Source: Euonymus europaeus (lineage: Eukaryota; Streptophyta; Magnoliopsida; Celastrales; Celastraceae). Taken from it: a stretch of DNA of 64,000 bases. Positions 59,859 through 64,000 of this stretch are shown one piece after another. Numbering within the stretch: position 1 is the first letter of the stretch; the number at the start of each line of letters is the position of its first letter. Where the stretch lies: contig OY756961.1 of the NCBI GenBank assembly GCA_963580455.1, positions 6,181,001 to 6,245,000 of the forward strand, given 5' to 3'. The notes under the pieces were generated by a model. That model had not been told where the DNA came from. It ran no database searches and worked only from the letters and a program-made list of their open reading frames with translations. Position numbers and translations under genes: made by a program.

Positions 59859-61208
59859 CTATCCTTGGAATTGAAGGTGAGGACTGAGAAGCAACTGCTG
59901 ATTGACCAAGAATGAATGGTTGAGAAAATTGTAGTACTGTTGTTGCAAATGATCAGGTTGGGTGGTGGTGTTACTAGTGAAACTGCAAGAGTTGATGAGT
60001 TTCTTTGATGGGTGGTTCAGAATATCCTCATCAACAAGTGAATTTTGTCTCTTTAGTTTGTTCTCCATGTTGTAACTGCATGAATGGTTCAATGGAGGCA
60101 GCTTTTGAATCATGTAACTGCCGCTGCTGCTACCGATGTTTCCGCAGTTACTGAGGAAGGCCTGGTCTTGTGTTGCAGTGCTGCTGTTGAATGCTGCAGT
60201 TGAGAAATCAAACCCAGTTTGTGTTCCTTGATTGTCTGAAAGAATGTTACTCAAAAATGAGTAATCCATGGCATCCAATAAGTTGGAGAATGAAGAAGAT
60301 TTCTGGGGATTAAGCCTGTTGTTGCAAACAGGGCTTTTCAAGGCTGGTAGAGGGGTATAATCTTGCACAAATTGCTGCTCTTCTTCTTCTTCTTCTTCTT
60401 GACCACTAGCTGCAGCTGCCATGGATGGTATTGAAACATTCGATTTCTTGTAAATTCTGCAGAGAACCCAATGGTCCAACTGGAAAAAAGAAGAATTGAA
60501 CCAATTGGTTACTGTTTCATTTAAAAAAGAAAAACAGAGAAACCCAATACATTATTAATACAAGATGAATGATTAAATTGTGCAAGAATTGGAAGTGATA
60601 ATGCTCACCCTCATGGGAGAATCTTTGGGCTTGATTGGTTTGTTGTTGTGGTTGGAGCTGGGGGTATCTGCAAGCCTATATTCATGCATAATCCAATTAG
60701 TCTTTAAACCCTTTGGAGGCCTTCCCTGGTAGAACACAAGGGCTTTCTTTACCCCAATGTTTTCTTGCATTTCTCCTCCACCGCCGCCGCCACCTGACAC
60801 CGTCACTGGTGTCATGATAATCTTGTCTGTGCCGGTGGCCTTCCAATACCCGGATGCAGCTGCTCTGTTAGGCCTAGCACCATTCGGGTACTTCCGGTCT
60901 CGAGGAGTAAAAAAGTACCATTCTTTCTCACCAAAGGAAGCCATGGCTGATGATCAACAACAAGAACAAACAAACAAGAACAATCAACATGTTGTTTGGA
61001 CATAAGTTACTTCTCACAAGAAGGAGGAAGAGATTAAAAATGCACCTGGTAAGTCCCACGGATCAAACTTGTAGATATCGACATCGGCTATGATTGAAAC
61101 AGGGAAAGGTGTCGATGTAACCTTCTTCCTAAGATAATGAAGAATGAGCTCTTCATCAGTTGGGTGGAACCTAAATCCTGGTGGTAAGCTTGATTGAGGA
61201 TTCTTCAT
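59859..61208 (-). CDS. NAC transcription factor, NAM/NARS (NAC56/NAC18-like) group
   Basis: Three minus-strand exons, 61208-61046, 60946-60609 and 60479-59859, join in frame to 373 residues. NAC subdomains: [107 protein letters not shown] and [21 protein letters not shown]-type wording in subdomain A/B and [14 protein letters not shown] place it with NAM/NARS1/NARS2 and the fruit-ripening NOR-like factors, regulators of seed, fruit and senescence programmes. A glycine run (GGGGGGGE) sits in the loop before [10 protein letters not shown], and a seven-glutamate run follows the NAC domain. The C-terminus is Asn/Gln/Ser-rich. The start MKNPQSS at 61208 was preferred to the ATG at 61244 because the extra residues are hydrophobic and unlike the family. 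Intact. Confidence 0.95.
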
Positions 61209-61249
61209 GTTTCCCACAACAACTATTTCTAAACAAAAACACACACAAA

Positions 61250-61680
61250 AAAAAATTCAGACCAAGATCTTGTCTAATCAAGTCTAAAGACTAAAAGATA
61301 GAAGGGAAAGAGAAAAGATGGGGCTTGAAATTTTTGAGAGAAGAGGGAAGGTTGCCAATTTAAGGAGGTGGAAATTTTGTCCTTTTGTGGGGAAAACAAA
61401 GTTAAAGAGATTAGGCCAAATGGGATGATGAAGAACATCAGTTTCAAAAACATTTTGGTCCCCATGGCGAATTATATCCAGCTGGGGGGAGTGGGGGGAG
61501 AGATAATTGGTTACTTTATATGATTGGCTTTTCGAAAATGATATGTATTCATAGGTAACGTTTGGTAAACAATTTTACAGTCTATATGACGAATATATTA
61601 TTTCAAATCTTGTAGTGTTTGATTCATTATTGCAGGAAAAATATATATTTTGTTTCAAATGATGTGGCTAATTACATACA
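61250..61680. other. Upstream region of the second NAC gene
   Basis: Contains purine-rich leader-like sequence near the ATG and AT-rich spacer beyond. No separate gene, and no clear TATA box. Confidence 0.35.
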
Positions 61681-61689
61681 GGGGCAGTA

Positions 61690-62130
61690 CCACAAATTAA
61701 AAAAATATTTTTCAAAAATATATAATAAACTATTAAATATAATTGAATATTTATATTATTAAATAAATAAATTATTAAGTATAATTGAATATATTATTTT
61801 AAAATAAATAAATTATTAAGTATAATTGAATATATTATTTTAAAATAAATAAATTATTAAATACAAATAATTTAATATATTAGTAAAAATATTAATATAT
61901 TATTAAATAAAAATAAATAAAAATTTATTATTAAATATAAATGAATATATTTTTAAATATATATAAATAAATTATTAAATATAATTGAATATATTATTTA
62001 AAAATAAATATATTACTAAAAATAAATAATTAAATATATTAGTAAAAATGTTAATATATTATTAAATATAAATAAATAACAATTTATTATTAAATAAAAA
62101 ATGAGTATATTATTAAATAAAATAAATAAT
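61690..62130. repeat. AT-only degenerate tandem repeat
   Basis: Nearly pure A/T sequence built from AAATAAATAAATTATTAAGT and ATAATTGAATATATTATTTT blocks. Two good copies of a unit of about 41-42 bp lie at 61761-61845, and increasingly degraded relatives follow to about 62130. No coding capacity. Confidence 0.75.
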
Positions 62131-63445
62131 ACACTGTAACATTAAGGGTATTTTGGTCATTTGGCTGAAATATAAGGGGTAGTTTTGACTTTTCATTTTT
62201 GATAGAAGGTAAATGCTGATGAAAATGATTTTTTATGTAGTATTTGAAAATTATAACATATATGATAAATTGTTCTTGGGTGTTTTGTTATTTAGCCTTT
62301 TGTGTGTAGCATGTAAGCTGAATGTTAAATTATATGCTAACGAGAATTGTTTATGAAAAAAGCACATAATATTTTGTATCCGAAATATTCATAGGTGAGT
62401 GAGTGATGATGTAATTTTACATTTTCAAAATTAATTTGAAGTCAAAATGAGTGACTATAGTTATCCACACCTAAGATTATGGATGTCATAAATAAAAAAT
62501 TTTAAAATTTTTATATGAATATATCCACCAATAGACAACATGGCGGCTGATTAGAGGATGAGGTTTCATTTCATGACATCACATACTATTGAGATCATAA
62601 CTGGACGTACTCTCATTCTCCTTGTCCTAATTGGAGGTAAACTTAAACCACCATCAGCCATCCACGTGTCCCACCCATCATGCGGTATATCTATCTATAG
62701 ACAACTTCATAGTTTTTTTTTCCTACTTTTAAGGATTAAGTGGTTAATACAAGTAATTATATCTGGTTGTTTGTTAGGCTGTGAATAGTGAATTATTGTA
62801 GGAAGTCCTCATACATTGAACGCAGTCACCATAGGACAAAAGAAAAACACAACACCCATAAAAGGAAAAAAGAGGAGTAAAAGACTGGATAAGTATTGAG
62901 AATTCCAAGTTTTTTAAGGATCAAATTAGGGTTGAGGAATGTTCTATTCAATCTCTCTCTCTCTCTCTCTCGGAGCTGGCCAACTCTCCTTTTACAAAAC
63001 AAGTGCTTAATGATTGATGCATCCAAGCTATCAAAGTACATAAATATAGCTGTTATATTTCTAAGTTAAGTAAGTGACTCTCATGGTCATTGACTGTTGA
63101 CTAGAATATGCTTTTGTTGAACTCATTTCACAGATGATGAGCTTGAAAACTACTGGAGACCACTCACTCTAGCTCATGCGGAAAGTGTAAACACTAGCTG
63201 GAACTGGAACTGAAAGCTTCAACCATGTAAGCAAGCTTTACATGAATCAATGAACACATATATGACAATTTATAGCTGTAAAGCAGTGCTTGAAATTTAG
63301 GGTTCAAGAACAGTTTGTTTGGCAGAGAACATGCACACTAAGAAGCTCACTTGATGAAGTGTGAAACCAGCATATTTTAGACCAGCCTAGCACGGAAAAC
63401 GAAGAAAATTAGGGACTTAAGCGACTTCGGCTTTGCTTGTCAAAC
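62131..63445. other. No gene seen
   Basis: AT-rich spacer with a (CT)n run at 62952-62971. The short open frames have no domain. Confidence 0.4.
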
Positions 63446-63449
63446 ATGA

Positions 63450-63630
63450 AAATAACAATTTTGAGGTGTTTTTAAAGTTGCGGTTATGACCGATTTCGGA
63501 GTGTTTTTAAAGCCCCTTAATTCCGGTCAAATTAATACTAAATTGATTTTGGAGGATTTAAAAAACCTTCCAAAATCAGTGTTATTAAAATGTAAACAAT
63601 TAAGGCTTTTTAAAACCCCTCATTTCCAGC
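63450..63630. repeat. Hairpin-forming inverted repeat
   Basis: TGATTTTGGAGG (63544-63555) and CCTTCCAAAATCA (63566-63578) form a nearly perfect stem with a 10-base loop. Outside it, GTGTTTTTAAAGCCCCTTAA (about 63500-63520) pairs imperfectly with TTAAGGCTTTTTAAAACCCC (about 63600-63620). It could be a MITE or a transcribed hairpin. The frame across it (63486-63755) has no recognisable domain. Confidence 0.5.
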
Positions 63631-64000
63631 CACTAGAAAAACTATCATTACCAGTCTCCCAAGCAGACCCTAGCATGGCGAACGCGTGTGAACGATCAGC
63701 AGACCTTGATGTTTCAAGCATTTTTAAATTTAATCTGACATATTTCTTCGTTTAATTATGCAGTTCTATCATGTCCCACTCTCATCTAATCTGAAAACAT
63801 CGCCAATCTTTCTTTGTTTTTGTGTGTGTAAAGGGTCCACCAATATATTAACAAGGACAAGAACCTACAAATACAAAACAAAACAAAAAACAAAGGGCAG
63901 GGTCAAGACTAGCACAGGGTTTAGGACGCACGTGTGATGTAAATAGCATGGATTACGTGCAGTTTTTAAGTAGGTGAGTTTTTGATTTAGTCAATATAAC
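63631..64000. other. No gene seen
   Basis: Spacer up to the window edge without a supportable feature. Confidence 0.35.

Overview
The window is nuclear DNA of a flowering plant, most likely a eudicot. It is AT-rich, its genes carry short GT-AG introns, and the families present (alpha-expansin, NAC factors, ACHT thioredoxin, EUL lectin, GCK-domain protein) are plant families. I cannot name the species. All exon models come from reading splice sites and frames by eye.

Layout. 1-8.1 kb has no convincing gene: scattered exon-like pieces of one or more unrecognised loci, a Tourist-like MITE with TTA target duplication, and two copies of a dispersed repeat. 8.28-9.23 kb (+) is a complete alpha-expansin. 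12.6-14.4 kb (-) is a plastid ACHT-type thioredoxin with a 60-residue tandem duplication in its tail. 15-17.3 kb holds non-autonomous DNA elements. 17.9-28.7 kb is one large Mutator-like element (MULE) with TIRs of about 123 bp and a near-perfect 9-bp target duplication. It carries a MuDR transposase (+) and, convergent to it, a ULP1-type protease gene (-), both damaged. Its right TIR is split by a 1.9-kb Harbinger-type element that carries captured gene pieces, including a patellin exon. The MULE ends about 160 bp upstream of a tryptophan/tyrosine-permease-family gene that has one in-frame TGA.

32-42 kb contains a PPR relic, an intact GCK-domain gene, a nuclear copy of part of plastid ndhF, a second copy of the Tourist-like MITE, a 0.9-kb tandem duplication and AT-rich MITEs. 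43.0-44.4 kb (-) is a NAC gene of the NAC46/NAC87/ORE1-like group. 47.3-49.7 kb (-) is an EUL lectin of the S3 type. 50.6 kb and 53.6 kb hold LINE and cytochrome P450 relics. 54.7-59.3 kb is a complete Ty1/copia retrotransposon with LTRs that look identical and a 5-bp TSD, but with gag-pol broken twice. 59.9-61.2 kb (-) is a second NAC gene (NAM/NARS/NAC56-like). The last 2.7 kb is AT-rich repeat and a hairpin-forming element.

The intact genes do not form a pathway. They are ordinary dispersed nuclear genes (cell-wall loosening, plastid redox, transcription, carbohydrate binding) separated by mobile DNA. The most informative part is the nested transposon stack at 17.9-28.7 kb.
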